In this document: in pieces, positions 7,401 through 16,215 of the stretch | Position numbering within the stretch: the first letter of the stretch is position 1 | Layout: every line of letters begins with the position of its first letter | Assembly: GCA_903934275.1 (NCBI GenBank) | Contig: CAIZNF010000259.1 | Location: 1-27,378 of the forward strand | Source of the DNA: an uncultured Nitrosomonadales bacterium | Lineage (GTDB): Bacteria > Pseudomonadota > Gammaproteobacteria > Burkholderiales > Gallionellaceae | Direction of reading: 5' to 3' | DNA: 27,378 bases | Translations under genes and position numbers: made by a program | The notes under the pieces: generated by a model | What the model was told of the DNA's origin: nothing | Seen by the model: only the letters and a program-made list of their open reading frames with translations | Databases searched by the model: none

Positions 7401-8091
7401 GTTTTACTCCCGACTTTCTTGCTTTCTTTTCCGGTTCAACAGCGGCTGGTGCAACAGCCTCTTGGCCAATTTCACCCTTGAACACCCAAACTTTCACCCC
7501 GATAATGCCGTAAGTAGTCTTCGCTTCGGAAGTGCCATAGTCGATATCAGCGCGCAACGTGTGCAATGGCACACGGCCTTCGCGATACCATTCGGTGCGG
7601 GCGATTTCGATACCGTTCAAACGGCCCGCGCTCATGATCTTGATACCTTGGGCACCCAGACGCATTGCATTTTGCATCGCGCGCTTCATGGCGCGGCGGA
7701 ACATAATACGTTTTTCCAGTTGCGCGGTAATGCTATCGGCAATCAGTTGCGCATCTATTTCCGGTTTGCGCACTTCTTCGATAGCCAAGTCAACGGATTG
7801 CAACCCCATGCGCTTGCGTAATTCGGCGCGCAACACTTCGATGTCTTCGCCTTTTTTGCCGATCACCATACCGGGGCGCGCGGTGTAAATAGTTACTTTT
7901 GCATTTTTGGCCGGGCGTTCGATAATTATCTTGGATACCCCGGCAGAAGCCAATTTCTTTTTCAGATATGCGCGGATTTCGATGTCTTTGAGCAACAAGT
8001 CAGCAAAATTTTTGCTGTTGGCATACCACTTTGAATCCCAGTTCTTACGAACGCACAACCGGAAACCGGTTGGGTGAATTTTCTGTCCCAT
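7384..8091 (-). CDS. rpsC: 30S ribosomal protein S3
   Basis: 235 residues (E. coli 233). S3 lies at the mRNA entry channel and takes part in mRNA unwinding with S4 and S5. The N-terminus [20 protein letters not shown] is typical. The KH domain has [15 protein letters not shown] around residues 75-89, and the C-terminal domain has the basic [20 protein letters not shown] block. It starts nine bases beyond the rplV stop, and its own stop lies inside rplP. Confidence 0.96.
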   Translation of the reverse strand: MGQKIHPTGFRLCVRKNWDSKWYANSKNFADLLLKDIEIRAYLKKKLASAGVSKIIIERPAKNAKVTIYTARPGMVIGKKGEDIEVLRAELRKRMGLQSVDLAIEEVRKPEIDAQLIADSITAQLEKRIMFRRAMKRAMQNAMRLGAQGIKIMSAGRLNGIEIARTEWYREGRVPLHTLRADIDYGTSEAKTTYGIIGVKVWVFKGEIGQEAVAPAAVEPEKKARKSGVKHATAS

Positions 8092-8100
8092 AATTTATCC

Positions 8101-8433
8101 TCAGTTCCCGACGATGACCGTAATGTGGCAAGTCTGCTTTTCAATTTTGTTGCCACGGCCCTTGGCGCGCGCCATGAACCGCTTCAGCGAGGTCGCCTTG
8201 TCAATATAAATGGTTGTCACTTTCAGCTCGTCGATGTCAGCCCCATCGTTATGCTCGGCATTCGCGATCGCCGAATCCAGTGCTTTTTTGATGATTCCAG
8301 CACCTTTTTTAGGGCTAAAAGCCAGAATGTTGAGCGCTTGTGCAACCGGCAAACCGCGAATCTGATCTGCAACCAAGCGGCCTTTTTGCGCGGAAAGATG
8401 AATATTTTTTGCAACTGCAATAGTCGTTTTCAT
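8101..8433 (-). CDS. rplV: 50S ribosomal protein L22
   Basis: 110 residues, as in E. coli. L22 binds 23S rRNA, and its extended beta hairpin lines the exit tunnel near the macrolide site. [25 protein letters not shown] is the family core, and the hairpin is [20 protein letters not shown]. Two adjacent ATG codons (8436 and 8433) are possible. I prefer 8433 because the purine run AAGGGGG ends one base before 8436 and four before 8433. Nothing in the hairpin suggests the deletions linked to macrolide resistance. Confidence 0.94.
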   Translation of the reverse strand: MKTTIAVAKNIHLSAQKGRLVADQIRGLPVAQALNILAFSPKKGAGIIKKALDSAIANAEHNDGADIDELKVTTIYIDKATSLKRFMARAKGRGNKIEKQTCHITVIVGN

Positions 8434-8442
8434 CATGCCCCC

Positions 8443-8724
8443 TTATTTCTTGACCACTGCTTTTTTGTCGGCAGCGTGTCCCTTAAATGTGCGGGTCAGC
8501 GAAAATTCACCCAACTTATGCCCCACCATGTTCTCGGAAATGTACACCGGGATATGTTGTTTGCCGTTGTGTACCGCAATCGTCAGTCCGACGAATTCTG
8601 GCAACACCGTAGAGCGACGCGACCATGTTTTTACCGGACGTTTATCGTTGGTCGCGCGCACCGTCTCAACCTTCTTGAGCAAGTGAGCGTCGACAAACGG
8701 GCCTTTTTTAATCGAACGTGCCAT
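8443..8724 (-). CDS. rpsS: 30S ribosomal protein S19
   Basis: 93 residues (E. coli 92). S19 is in the 30S head, forms a complex with S13 and contacts the A-site region of 16S r[35 protein letters not shown] and the C-terminal [16 protein letters not shown] are conserved. It lies 13 bases downstream of rplB and a few bases upstream of rplV. Confidence 0.96.
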   Translation of the reverse strand: MARSIKKGPFVDAHLLKKVETVRATNDKRPVKTWSRRSTVLPEFVGLTIAVHNGKQHIPVYISENMVGHKLGEFSLTRTFKGHAADKKAVVKK

Positions 8725-8737
8725 ATATATCTACCCC

Positions 8738-9565
8738 TTAAACCTGAAAGCGACGGCGCACAATCATGCCGCTGGTGCGCTTGTTGCGGCGTGTGCGGAA
8801 ACCCTTTGCTGGCACACCCCAAGGACTGACCGGATGCCGACCTGCGGCGGTCTTACCTTCACCGCCGCCATGCGGGTGATCAACCGGGTTCATCACCACA
8901 CCGCGAACGGTCGGGCGGACACCGCGCCAACGCATCGCACCGGCTTTTCCAATGGAGCGCAGGCTGTGTTCGGAATTACCCACCTCGCCCAACGTCGCCT
9001 TGCAATCGATATGCACTTTTCGGATTTCGCCGGAGCGCAAACGCAATTGCGCATAGCTGCCCTCACGCGCCAACAGCTGCACGGAAGTGCCTGCGGAACG
9101 CGCCAACTGCGCACCTTTGCCCGGCAACATTTCGATGCAATGGATAGTCGAACCAACCGGAACGTTGCGCAGCGGCAAGGCATTTCCCGGCTTGATCGGC
9201 GCTTCCGAGCCGCTCACCAGGGTTGCGCCCGCAGCAACACCCTTGGGTGCGATGATGTAACGACGCTCGCCATCGGCGTAACACAATAAAGCCAAGTTAG
9301 CGCTACGGTTCGGGTCATATTCCAGACGCTCAACAGTCGCTGGGATACCATCCTTGTCACGCTTGAAATCAACCAGACGATAATGCTGTTTATGCCCCCC
9401 GCCCATGTGGCGTGTGGTGATGTGCCCGTTGTGGTTGCGGCCTGCGGTTCTGGTTTGCTTCTCCAGCAACGCTGCAATTGGCTTGCCTTTATGCAAGTCT
9501 GGATTGACAACGCGCACTACCGCACGCTGTCCCGGAGTTGTTGGTTTTAGTTTAATCAATGCCAT
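8738..9565 (-). CDS. rplB: 50S ribosomal protein L2
   Basis: 275 residues (E. coli 273). L2 is a primary 23S rRNA-binding protein needed for subunit joining and the peptidyl transferase centre. [14 protein letters not shown] begins the protein, and the conserved C-terminal loop [15 protein letters not shown] contains the universally conserved histidine. I chose the ATG at 9565. The frame stays open upstream to 9622, but the extra residues overlap the end of rplW and are not seen in L2. It starts five bases after the rplW stop. Confidence 0.96.
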   Translation of the reverse strand: MALIKLKPTTPGQRAVVRVVNPDLHKGKPIAALLEKQTRTAGRNHNGHITTRHMGGGHKQHYRLVDFKRDKDGIPATVERLEYDPNRSANLALLCYADGERRYIIAPKGVAAGATLVSGSEAPIKPGNALPLRNVPVGSTIHCIEMLPGKGAQLARSAGTSVQLLAREGSYAQLRLRSGEIRKVHIDCKATLGEVGNSEHSLRSIGKAGAMRWRGVRPTVRGVVMNPVDHPHGGGEGKTAAGRHPVSPWGVPAKGFRTRRNKRTSGMIVRRRFQV

Positions 9566-9570
9566 GATGG

Positions 9571-9915
9571 TTATCCTTGCTCGCTTGCGGCAAAATTGAT
9601 TTCTTGGCCGGCTGCCAAGCACACGTAAGCCTTTTTCCAGTTATTGCGTCGGCCGGCGTAACGACCGCCTTTTACCTTGCCTTTGACGTTGGTCACTTGC
9701 ACGGCATTAACGCTCACCTTGAACATCATTTCAACGGCGGCCTTGATTTCGGGCTTGGTCGCATTTGTCGCCACGCGAAAAATTACCTGCTCGTGCTTGT
9801 CGGCGACATAAGTTGCCTTCTCGGAAATTTGCGGAGCGAGCAATACTTTCATCAACCGCTCCTGGCTGAATTGCCCGAAATTTAATTGTTGGGGGCTAAC
9901 TTGTGGTGTACTCAT
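9571..9915 (-). CDS. rplW: 50S ribosomal protein L23
   Basis: 114 residues (E. coli 100). L23 is at the tunnel exit and is the main docking site for trigger factor and SRP. The core [17 protein letters not shown] and the C-terminal [22 protein letters not shown] are typical. The ATG at 9915 overlaps the rplD stop as ATGA, which supports this start. An internal ATG at 9852 would remove a 21-residue extension, but the SQERL segment before it resembles other betaproteobacterial L23 proteins. Confidence 0.93.
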   Translation of the reverse strand: MSTPQVSPQQLNFGQFSQERLMKVLLAPQISEKATYVADKHEQVIFRVATNATKPEIKAAVEMMFKVSVNAVQVTNVKGKVKGGRYAGRRNNWKKAYVCLAAGQEINFAASEQG

Positions 9916-10535
9916 GCGAACATCTCCTCAATTTTGGCTACCGCATTGCGCGTGACCACCACATTCGGGAAACGCACCAGACTGACCGGATCGGCCTGAT
10001 TGGCTTCCAGCACCAGCACATTGGGCAAATTACGCGAAGACAAATATAAGTTTTCGTCAACATTGTCGGTAATGATCAACAGGCGACCATTCAGCCCCAT
10101 CCCCTTGATCTTTTGCGCCAACAGCTTGGTCTTGGGGGAATCAACGGTCAGACTGTCTACCACCACCAAACGGTTCTCGCTAACCAGCCTCGAAAAAATC
10201 GCAGCCAATCCCGCGCGATACATCTTGCGGTTGATTTTTTGGGTGTAATTTTCTTCGCCAGTGTTCGGGAAAATCTTGCCGCCACCGCGCCACAACGGGC
10301 TAGATGCCATACCGGCACGCGCACGACCAGTACCCTTTTGCGCAAATGGCTTGCGGGTACTCTTGGCGATTTCGCTACGGCCTTTTTGCTTGCTGTTACC
10401 GGCACGCGCATTCGCCTGATAGGCGGTGACCAACTGATGCACCAGATCTTCGTTGTATTCGCGGCCGAACAATTCATCAGACGCGCTCAAGTTTGCAGTC
10501 GCCTGCCCCTTATCATTGATGACTTTGAGTTCCAT
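9912..10535 (-). CDS. rplD: 50S ribosomal protein L4
   Basis: 207 residues (E. coli 201). L4 binds domain I of 23S rRNA, and its extended loop reaches the tunnel constriction. The loop with [19 protein letters not shown] is diagnostic. The start MELKVIN at 10535 overlaps the rplC stop as TAATG; an open frame to 10586 is an upstream extension into rplC. In gammaproteobacteria L4 also represses its own operon through the S10 leader. I see no such leader here, so this control is not supported. Confidence 0.96.
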   Translation of the reverse strand: MELKVINDKGQATANLSASDELFGREYNEDLVHQLVTAYQANARAGNSKQKGRSEIAKSTRKPFAQKGTGRARAGMASSPLWRGGGKIFPNTGEENYTQKINRKMYRAGLAAIFSRLVSENRLVVVDSLTVDSPKTKLLAQKIKGMGLNGRLLIITDNVDENLYLSSRNLPNVLVLEANQADPVSLVRFPNVVVTRNAVAKIEEMFA

Positions 10536-11179
10536 TATGCACCTGCCTTCACTGCGGGACGCACGATAATACTGCTGTTTGTACAACCGGGAACTGCGCC
10601 TTTTACCAGCAGCAATTGTCGCGCAACATCAACGCGCACAACCTGTAAATTCTGCACAGTTCTTTGCACGTCACCCAGATGACCGGTCATGCGTTTGCCG
10701 GGAAACACGCGCCCTGGATCCTGCGCCATACCGATAGAACCCGGCACGTTGTGCGACTTGGAGTTACCATGCGATGCGCGGCCGGATTTGAAATGGTGAC
10801 GCTTGATGGTGCCAGCATAACCCTTACCCTTGGATACGCCCGTCACATCTACGAGTTGTCCCACCTGAAAAATTTCCACACTGACCGTGGAACCTGCTTG
10901 CAGGCCATCCAGTTGTTCAGGGGATACGGTGAATTCTTTCAGTGCACTCCCCGCTTCCACACCCGCCTTGGCGTAGTGTCCGGCGGCAGCTTTGCTGACG
11001 CGACCGGGACGGCGCACGCCGTGTGCCAATTGCACAGCGGTATAGCCATCGGTATCAACGGATTTAACCTGAGTAACACGATTATTGGACACTTCCAGCA
11101 CAGTCACCGGCAACGAAGAACCATCGTCGGTAAATACGCGAGTCATGCCAATCTTGCGACCGACAAGTCCTAAGCTCAT
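10535..11179 (-). CDS. rplC: 50S ribosomal protein L3
   Basis: 214 residues (E. coli 209). L3 is an early assembly protein that contacts the peptidyl transferase centre. The start [30 protein letters not shown] and the loop [16 protein letters not shown] are conserved; the glutamine in this loop is the residue methylated by PrmB. The ribosome-binding site AGAGGAAA sits at a normal distance. A 94-bp spacer (11180-11273) without a visible hairpin separates it from rpsJ. Confidence 0.96.
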   Translation of the reverse strand: MSLGLVGRKIGMTRVFTDDGSSLPVTVLEVSNNRVTQVKSVDTDGYTAVQLAHGVRRPGRVSKAAAGHYAKAGVEAGSALKEFTVSPEQLDGLQAGSTVSVEIFQVGQLVDVTGVSKGKGYAGTIKRHHFKSGRASHGNSKSHNVPGSIGMAQDPGRVFPGKRMTGHLGDVQRTVQNLQVVRVDVARQLLLVKGAVPGCTNSSIIVRPAVKAGA

Positions 11180-11273
11180 TTTAATTTCCTCTTGTTAAGG
11201 GGCCAACTTCAATTGGTCAGCCGATTTTTTACTGCTTTTGTTAAACCAAACTCTTTTCTAGCGTGTACAACAA

Positions 11274-11585
11274 TTACTGCAACTTAATTTCCACATCCAC
11301 ACCGGCTGGCAAATCCAGCTTCATCAGCGCATCTACCGTCTTGTCGGTAGGATCCACGATGTCCATCAAGCGCAAATGGGTGCGAATTTCGAACTGGTCG
11401 CGCGAAGTCTTGTTGACATGCGGTGAACGCAATACGTCGAAACGCTCGATTTTGGTTGGCAATGGCACTGGGCCGTTTACCACCGCGCCAGTGCGCTTGG
11501 CAGTCTCAACAATCTGCGCTGCCGACTGGTCGATCAGGCGATAATCAAACGCCTTGAGGCGAATGCGAATTTTTTGACTTTGCAT
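11274..11585 (-). CDS. rpsJ: 30S ribosomal protein S10 (NusE)
   Basis: 103 residues, as in E. coli. S10 is in the 30S head; as NusE it binds NusB and NusG and helps couple transcription and translation. Conserved parts are [41 protein letters not shown] and [33 protein letters not shown] (split families of beta strands). It is preceded by AAGAGAAAG. The 160-bp spacer towards tuf holds a tuf-end remnant and a repeat element instead of a recognisable S10 leader. Confidence 0.96.
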   Translation of the reverse strand: MQSQKIRIRLKAFDYRLIDQSAAQIVETAKRTGAVVNGPVPLPTKIERFDVLRSPHVNKTSRDQFEIRTHLRLMDIVDPTDKTVDALMKLDLPAGVDVEIKLQ

Positions 11586-11667
11586 AACTTTCTCTTGCTT
11601 TCACGCGGCAATGCCGCTAATTAAAGAACGAATTCGCGTAGCTGAACCACGCGAGGGCGCGCATTGT

Positions 11668-11689
11668 ATCTTTACTCAACAATCTTTGC
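11668..11689 (-). pseudogene. Duplicated remnant of the tuf 3' end
   Basis: Read on the minus strand, this 22-bp stretch matches the last codons, stop and following bases of tuf (11742-11763) at 20 of 22 positions. It would encode A-K-I-V-E-stop, against A-K-I-I-E-stop in tuf. It lies 74 bases downstream of tuf in the same orientation. Either a short repeat element inserted with duplication of the tuf end, or an older tuf end was left behind after recombination with another tuf copy. Confidence 0.65.
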
Positions 11690-11704
11690 AAATAAAACAG
11701 CGCG

Positions 11705-11740
11705 TAGCCAGTAGTATTTTATTTTACTGCCCGCTACCCG
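11705..11740. repeat. Short imperfect inverted element after tuf
   Basis: Two arms, each made of about two 7-nt units (TAGCCAG, TAGTATT on one strand; TAGCGGG, CAGTAAA on the other), face each other around an AT-rich centre. It lies between the true tuf end and its duplicated copy. It resembles the 7-nt-period elements at 15115, 20475 and 27262, but is shorter and weaker. Confidence 0.4.
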
Positions 11741-11745
11741 CATCT

Positions 11746-12936
11746 TTACTCAATAATCTTCGCCACCACACCTGCGCCGACAGTACGGCCACCTTCGCGG
11801 ATCGCGAAGCGCAGACCGTCTTCCATCGCAATCGGGTTGATCAGGTTGACGGTGATGCTGACGTTGTCGCCGGGCATGACCATTTCGGTGCCGGCCGGCA
11901 ATTCGACCGCGCCGGTCACGTCGGTGGTGCGGAAGTAGAACTGCGGGCGGTAACCCTGAAAAAACGGGGTGTGGCGACCGCCTTCATCTTTGCCCAGCAC
12001 GTAGATTTCGGCGGTGAACTTGGTGTGCGGGGTGATCGAGCCGGGTTTGGCCAATACCTGGCCGCGTTCGACATCTTCACGCTTGGTGCCGCGCAGCAGT
12101 ACGCCGACGTTGTCGCCCGCCTGGCCCTGATCGAGCAGCTTGCGGAACATTTCCACGCCGGTGCAGATGGTTTTTTGGGTGGGTTTGATCCCGACGATTT
12201 CGAGTTCTTCGCCGACCTTGACGATGCCGCGCTCGATACGTCCGGTCACGACGGTGCCGCGCCCGGAGATGGAGAATACGTCTTCGACCGGCATCAGGAA
12301 GGCACCGTCCAGGGCGCGCTTGGGCTGGGGAATGTAATTGTCGAGCGCTTCGGCCAGACGGAAAATAGCCGGTTCGCCGAGGTCGCCCTGGTCGCCCTGC
12401 AGGGCTTTCAGTGCGGAGCCTTTGATGATCGGGATGTCATCGCCGGGAAAGTCGTATTTGGAGAGCAGTTCGCGCACTTCCATTTCGACCAGTTCGAGCA
12501 GCTCTTCGTCGTCGACCATGTCGCATTTGTTCATGAATACGATGATGTAAGGCACGCCCACTTGGCGTGCCAGCAAAATGTGTTCGCGGGTTTGCGGCAT
12601 CGGGCCGTCGGCGGCGGATACGACCAGGATCGCCCCGTCCATCTGGGCGGCTCCGGTGATCATGTTCTTGATGTAGTCGGCGTGGCCCGGGCAGTCTACG
12701 TGAGCATAGTGGCGGTTGGCCGTTTCGTATTCGACGTGCGCGGTGTTGATGGTGATGCCGCGCGCTTTTTCTTCCGGCGCAGCGTCGATCTGGTCGTAGG
12801 CTTTGGCTTCGCCGCCAAATTTCTTGGACAGCACGGTGGTGATCGCCGCTGTCAGGGTGGTTTTTCCGTGATCCACGTGACCTATCGTGCCTACGTTGAC
12901 GTGCGGCTTGGTCCGTTCAAATTTGCTTTTTGCCAT
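11746..12936 (-). CDS. tuf: Elongation factor Tu
   Basis: 396 residues. EF-Tu brings aminoacyl-tRNA to the ribosomal A site as a ternary complex with GTP. G1 is GHVDHGKTT (19-27), switch [10 protein letters not shown] (59-67, with catalytic-site T62), G3 DCPGHADY (81-88, catalytic H85) and G4 NKCD (136-139). Domains 2 and 3 are complete and the protein ends AKIIE. It follows fusA by 52 AT-rich bases, as in the str operon. Most betaproteobacteria have a second copy near secE-nusG, beyond the right edge here; this cannot be seen. The duplicated tail downstream points to past recombination. Confidence 0.97.
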   Translation of the reverse strand: MAKSKFERTKPHVNVGTIGHVDHGKTTLTAAITTVLSKKFGGEAKAYDQIDAAPEEKARGITINTAHVEYETANRHYAHVDCPGHADYIKNMITGAAQMDGAILVVSAADGPMPQTREHILLARQVGVPYIIVFMNKCDMVDDEELLELVEMEVRELLSKYDFPGDDIPIIKGSALKALQGDQGDLGEPAIFRLAEALDNYIPQPKRALDGAFLMPVEDVFSISGRGTVVTGRIERGIVKVGEELEIVGIKPTQKTICTGVEMFRKLLDQGQAGDNVGVLLRGTKREDVERGQVLAKPGSITPHTKFTAEIYVLGKDEGGRHTPFFQGYRPQFYFRTTDVTGAVELPAGTEMVMPGDNVSITVNLINPIAMEDGLRFAIREGGRTVGAGVVAKIIE

Positions 12937-12988
12937 GATTTGCCCCTATCTAACAGTTATTTCCAGATATAAATATTGTATATAAAAA

Positions 12989-15082
12989 TTATTTCTTGCT
13001 CATAATTGCTTCGGCAACACTCTTCGGCGCTTCGGTATAGTGCTTGAATTCCATAGTGTAGGTTGCGCGACCTTGAGTTGCGGAGCGCAACGCGGTGGAA
13101 TAACCGAACATTTCCGCCAGTGGCACTTCGGCCTTGACCACTTTGCCACCACCCGCCATATCGTCCATGCCTTGCACCATGCCGCGACGTGACGACAAAT
13201 CGCCCATCACCGTACCGGTGTAGTCCTCCGGCGTTTCCACTTCCACCGACATCATCGGTTCAAGCAGCACCGGACTGGCTTTGCGCATACCATCCGTGAA
13301 TCCCATCGAAGCTGCCATCTTGAAAGCGTTTTCGTTGGAGTCCACGTCGTGGTATGAACCGTCAAACAACGTAACCTTTACGTCCACCACCGGATAGCCA
13401 GCCAGCACGCCATTCGGCAGCGTATCTTCCAAGCCTTTTCTGACAGCCGGGATAAATTCGCGCGGCACGGATCCACCCTTGATAGCATCAACAAATTCGA
13501 AGCCCTTGCCGGCTTCATTTGGTTCAACCTTTAACCACACATGACCATATTGACCGCGTCCACCAGACTGCTTGACGAACTTGCCTTCGACTTCAACCGA
13601 TTTACGGATGGCTTCGCGATATGCCACTTGCGGCGCACCTACATTGGCTTCTACGCCGAACTCACGCTTCATGCGCTCAACCAAAACCTCCAGATGCAAC
13701 TCACCCATACCGGAAATAATGGTCTGACCCGACTCTTCATCGGAACGCACGCGGAAAGATGGATCTTCCTGCGCCAGACGATTCAGCGCTAGCCCCATTT
13801 TTTCCTGGTCGACCTTGGTCTTGGGTTCAACCGCCACGTGAATCACCGGTTCCGGGAATATCATGCGCTCCAGAATAATTTCCTTATTCGGGTCGCACAA
13901 AGTATCACCAGTAGTCGCCTCTTTCAGGCCAACCGCAGCCGCGATGTCACCCGCAAACACCTCCTTGATTTCTTCACGCTCATTGGCATGCATCAGCAGG
14001 ATACGGCCAACGCGCTCCTTGCGCCCCTTGATCGGATTGTAAATAGTGTCGCCGGATTTAAGCATGCCGGAATAAACGCGGAAGAAAATGAGTTGGCCCA
14101 CAAACGGGTCAGTCATGATCTTGAACGCCAAAGCGGAGAAAGGTTCGTCATCCGAAGCTTTGCGCTCGCCGATGGTGCCATTCGACAATTCACCTTTTAC
14201 CGGGCGAATATCAGTTGGTGCCGGCAAATAGTCGATTACCGCATCCAGCATTGCCTGCACGCCCTTGTTCTTGAACGCCGAGCCGCACAACATCGGGATA
14301 ATTTCACCGGCAATGGTGCGGATACGCAAGCCTTTTTTGATTTCAGCTTCGGACAAATCCCCCTCTTCAAGGTACTTGTTCATCATCTCTTCAGACGCTT
14401 CGGCGGCAGATTCCACCATTTTTTCGCGCCACTCCTTGGCTGTCGCCAGCAGATCAGCGGGTATGTCGCGCAAATCAAATTTCATGCCCTGCGAGGCTTC
14501 GTCCCAATAGATTGCCTTCATGCGCACCAGATCAACCACGCCCTCAAATTTCTCTTCTGCACCGATCGGGATTTGAATCGAGATCGGGTTAGCGCGCAAA
14601 CGGGTACGCATTTGCTCGTACACCTTAAAGAAGTTCGCACCTTGGCGATCCATCTTGTTCACGAATGCCAGGCGTGGCACATGATATTTGTTGGCTTGGC
14701 GCCACACGGTTTCAGACTGCGGCTGCACGCCACCCACGGCGCAATACACCATGCAGGCACCGTCCAGTACACGCATAGAGCGTTCCACTTCAATGGTGAA
14801 ATCCACGTGACCCGGAGTATCAATAATATTGATACGATGCTCTGGAAGAGATTTGTCCATCCCCTTCCAAAAACAAGTGGTCGCCGCAGAAGTAATGGTA
14901 ATCCCGCGTTCCTGCTCCTGCTCCATCCAGTCCATGGTGGCCGCGCCATCATGCACTTCACCGATTTTGTGATTTACACCGGTATAGAACAGAACACGCT
15001 CTGTGGTAGTTGTTTTGCCTGCGTCAATATGCGCGCTGATGCCGATATTGCGATAACGCTCGATGGGGGTTTTACGTGCCAC
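12989..15082 (-). CDS. fusA: Elongation factor G
   Basis: 697 residues (E. coli 704). EF-G is the translocase GTPase and also acts in ribosome recycling with RRF. G1 is AHIDAGKTT (17-25); DTPGHVDF and NKMDRQGAN give G3 and G4; domain IV contains [15 protein letters not shown]. The start is GTG at 15082, followed by the family N-terminus [14 protein letters not shown]. The ribosome-binding site is weak (TTAGGCATCC region). The 109-bp spacer towards rpsG contains a 7-nt-period inverted element, so fusA may be partly uncoupled from rpsG. Confidence 0.97.
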   Translation of the reverse strand: MARKTPIERYRNIGISAHIDAGKTTTTERVLFYTGVNHKIGEVHDGAATMDWMEQEQERGITITSAATTCFWKGMDKSLPEHRINIIDTPGHVDFTIEVERSMRVLDGACMVYCAVGGVQPQSETVWRQANKYHVPRLAFVNKMDRQGANFFKVYEQMRTRLRANPISIQIPIGAEEKFEGVVDLVRMKAIYWDEASQGMKFDLRDIPADLLATAKEWREKMVESAAEASEEMMNKYLEEGDLSEAEIKKGLRIRTIAGEIIPMLCGSAFKNKGVQAMLDAVIDYLPAPTDIRPVKGELSNGTIGERKASDDEPFSALAFKIMTDPFVGQLIFFRVYSGMLKSGDTIYNPIKGRKERVGRILLMHANEREEIKEVFAGDIAAAVGLKEATTGDTLCDPNKEIILERMIFPEPVIHVAVEPKTKVDQEKMGLALNRLAQEDPSFRVRSDEESGQTIISGMGELHLEVLVERMKREFGVEANVGAPQVAYREAIRKSVEVEGKFVKQSGGRGQYGHVWLKVEPNEAGKGFEFVDAIKGGSVPREFIPAVRKGLEDTLPNGVLAGYPVVDVKVTLFDGSYHDVDSNENAFKMAASMGFTDGMRKASPVLLEPMMSVEVETPEDYTGTVMGDLSSRRGMVQGMDDMAGGGKVVKAEVPLAEMFGYSTALRSATQGRATYTMEFKHYTEAPKSVAEAIMSKK

Positions 15083-15114
15083 GTTGGATGCCTAACTATA
15101 AATAATTATCAAAG

Positions 15115-15185
15115 GCTTGCAGCCTGTAGCTGGTGGCTTGTAGCCAACCCGGCTTTACTACTCGCTACAAGCTACCTGCTACAAG
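15115..15185. repeat. 7-nt-period inverted element between rpsG and fusA
   Basis: The left arm (15115-15142) is four units: GCTTGCA, GCCTGTA, GCTGGTG, GCTTGTA. The right arm (15158-15185) is four complementary-type units: CTACTCG, CTACAAG, CTACCTG, CTACAAG. CTTGTAG at 15137 can pair with CTACAAG at 15165 or 15179, so several registers of one hairpin are possible in the transcript. Confidence 0.65.
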
Positions 15186-15191
15186 TTCAAA

Positions 15192-15662
15192 TTAGAAACG
15201 GAAGTGCGAAAATGCCTTGTTTGCTTCAGCCATACGGTGCACTTCTTCACGCTTTTTCACAGCGCCGCCGCGACCTTCAGACGCATCGATCAATTCGCCA
15301 GCCAGACGCATGCCCATGGATTTTTCACCGCGCTTGCGCGCGGCTTCGCGCAACCAGCGCATGGCCAGGGCCATGCGACGTGAAGGGCGCACTTCAACCG
15401 GCACCTGATAGTTCGCGCCACCGACGCGACGGCTTTTCACTTCAACTTGCGGCTTAGCATTGGTCAATGCCAGATTGAATACCTCAATCGCGTCCTTGCT
15501 GGTCTTTTTGACAATTTGCTCCAGCGCACCGTACAGGATGCGCTCGGCGACCGATTTTTTACCGGCAGTCATCAATACATTTACAAACTTGGACAAATCC
15601 TGATTACCGAATTTCGGATCGGGCAGAATCTCGCGTTTGGGGACTTCTCTACGTCTTGGCAT
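15192..15662 (-). CDS. rpsG: 30S ribosomal protein S7
   Basis: 156 residues. S7 nucleates assembly of the 30S head and contacts the E-site t[22 protein letters not shown] begins it, and [16 protein letters not shown] (the beta hairpin) and [15 protein letters not shown] are conserved. In E. coli S7 represses the str operon by binding the rpsL-rpsG spacer. That spacer here is only 60 bases (15663-15722) and AT-rich, and I see no clear matching structure. Confidence 0.96.
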   Translation of the reverse strand: MPRRREVPKREILPDPKFGNQDLSKFVNVLMTAGKKSVAERILYGALEQIVKKTSKDAIEVFNLALTNAKPQVEVKSRRVGGANYQVPVEVRPSRRMALAMRWLREAARKRGEKSMGMRLAGELIDASEGRGGAVKKREEVHRMAEANKAFSHFRF

Positions 15663-15722
15663 AGCTACCTCGGTTATTTTTGGCTCGAATAATTACTACT
15701 ACTTAAAATTACGTTTTTTTAA

Positions 15723-16100
15723 TTATGCTTTCTTGGCGCGCTTCGCACCGTACTTGGAGCGGGACTGCTTACGATCTTTCACGCCGGCCGTATCCAAACT
15801 ACCGCGCACCATGTGGTAACGCACGCCCGGCAAATCCTTTACACGACCACCGCGCAGCAGCACCACCGAGTGCTCCTGCAAATTGTGGCCTTCACCACCA
15901 ATATAGCTGATGACCTCGAAGCCGTTGGTCAGGCGCACCTTGGCCACTTTGCGCAACGCAGAGTTTGGTTTTTTCGGAGTCGTGGTATACACACGCGTGC
16001 ACACTCCACGCTTTTGTGGGGAACCCGCCAGAGCAGGCACCTTGCTCTTTTCTACGATTGCGGCACGGGGCTTGCGAATCAACTGATTAATGGTTGGCAT
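15723..16100 (-). CDS. rpsL: 30S ribosomal protein S12
   Basis: 125 residues. S12 is at the decoding centre and controls accuracy. [13 protein letters not shown] contains K43, and [14 protein letters not shown] contains K88 and D89; the lysines are in the streptomycin-sensitive form, and the aspartate is the residue methylthiolated by RimO. It is the first gene of the str part, 115 bases after rpoC. That spacer contains a hairpin that could reduce read-through from rpoC, followed by AT-rich DNA that might hold a promoter. Its ribosome-binding site is TAGGATG. Confidence 0.96.
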   Translation of the reverse strand: MPTINQLIRKPRAAIVEKSKVPALAGSPQKRGVCTRVYTTTPKKPNSALRKVAKVRLTNGFEVISYIGGEGHNLQEHSVVLLRGGRVKDLPGVRYHMVRGSLDTAGVKDRKQSRSKYGAKRAKKA

Positions 16101-16162
16101 TATCTACACATCCTAAAATAATTTCTAAAAAAATCTGTTAAAAATCAATAATCAAAAATATA

Positions 16163-16198
16163 CCGCCGCAGCATGACAAAATTCATCCGCTGCGACGG
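16163..16198 (-). terminator. Hairpin after rpoC, possible terminator or attenuator
   Basis: Arms at 16163-16172 and 16189-16198 pair over 10 positions with one mismatch; inner bases ATGA/TCAT extend the stem. On the minus strand the hairpin is followed by TATATTTTTGATT. It lies 17 bases beyond the rpoC stop. It probably ends part of the rpoBC transcripts before rpsL. The T run is interrupted, so termination may be partial. Confidence 0.6.
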
Positions 16199-16215
16199 AA
16201 AAAAGGTTGCGAATT

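Noticed and set aside
11611..12972. 453-residue open frame antisense to tuf
   Set aside because: It lies opposite a perfect EF-Tu gene; codon bias of the true gene creates the open antisense frame. Its sequence is rich in His, Phe and Gly with no recognisable domain.
13838..15457. 539-residue open frame antisense to fusA and rpsG
   Set aside because: It covers two conserved genes and their spacer on the other strand and resembles no family. It is a shadow of the coding strand.
15800..16000. Streptomycin-resistance change in S12
   Set aside because: K43 and K88 are both wild type.
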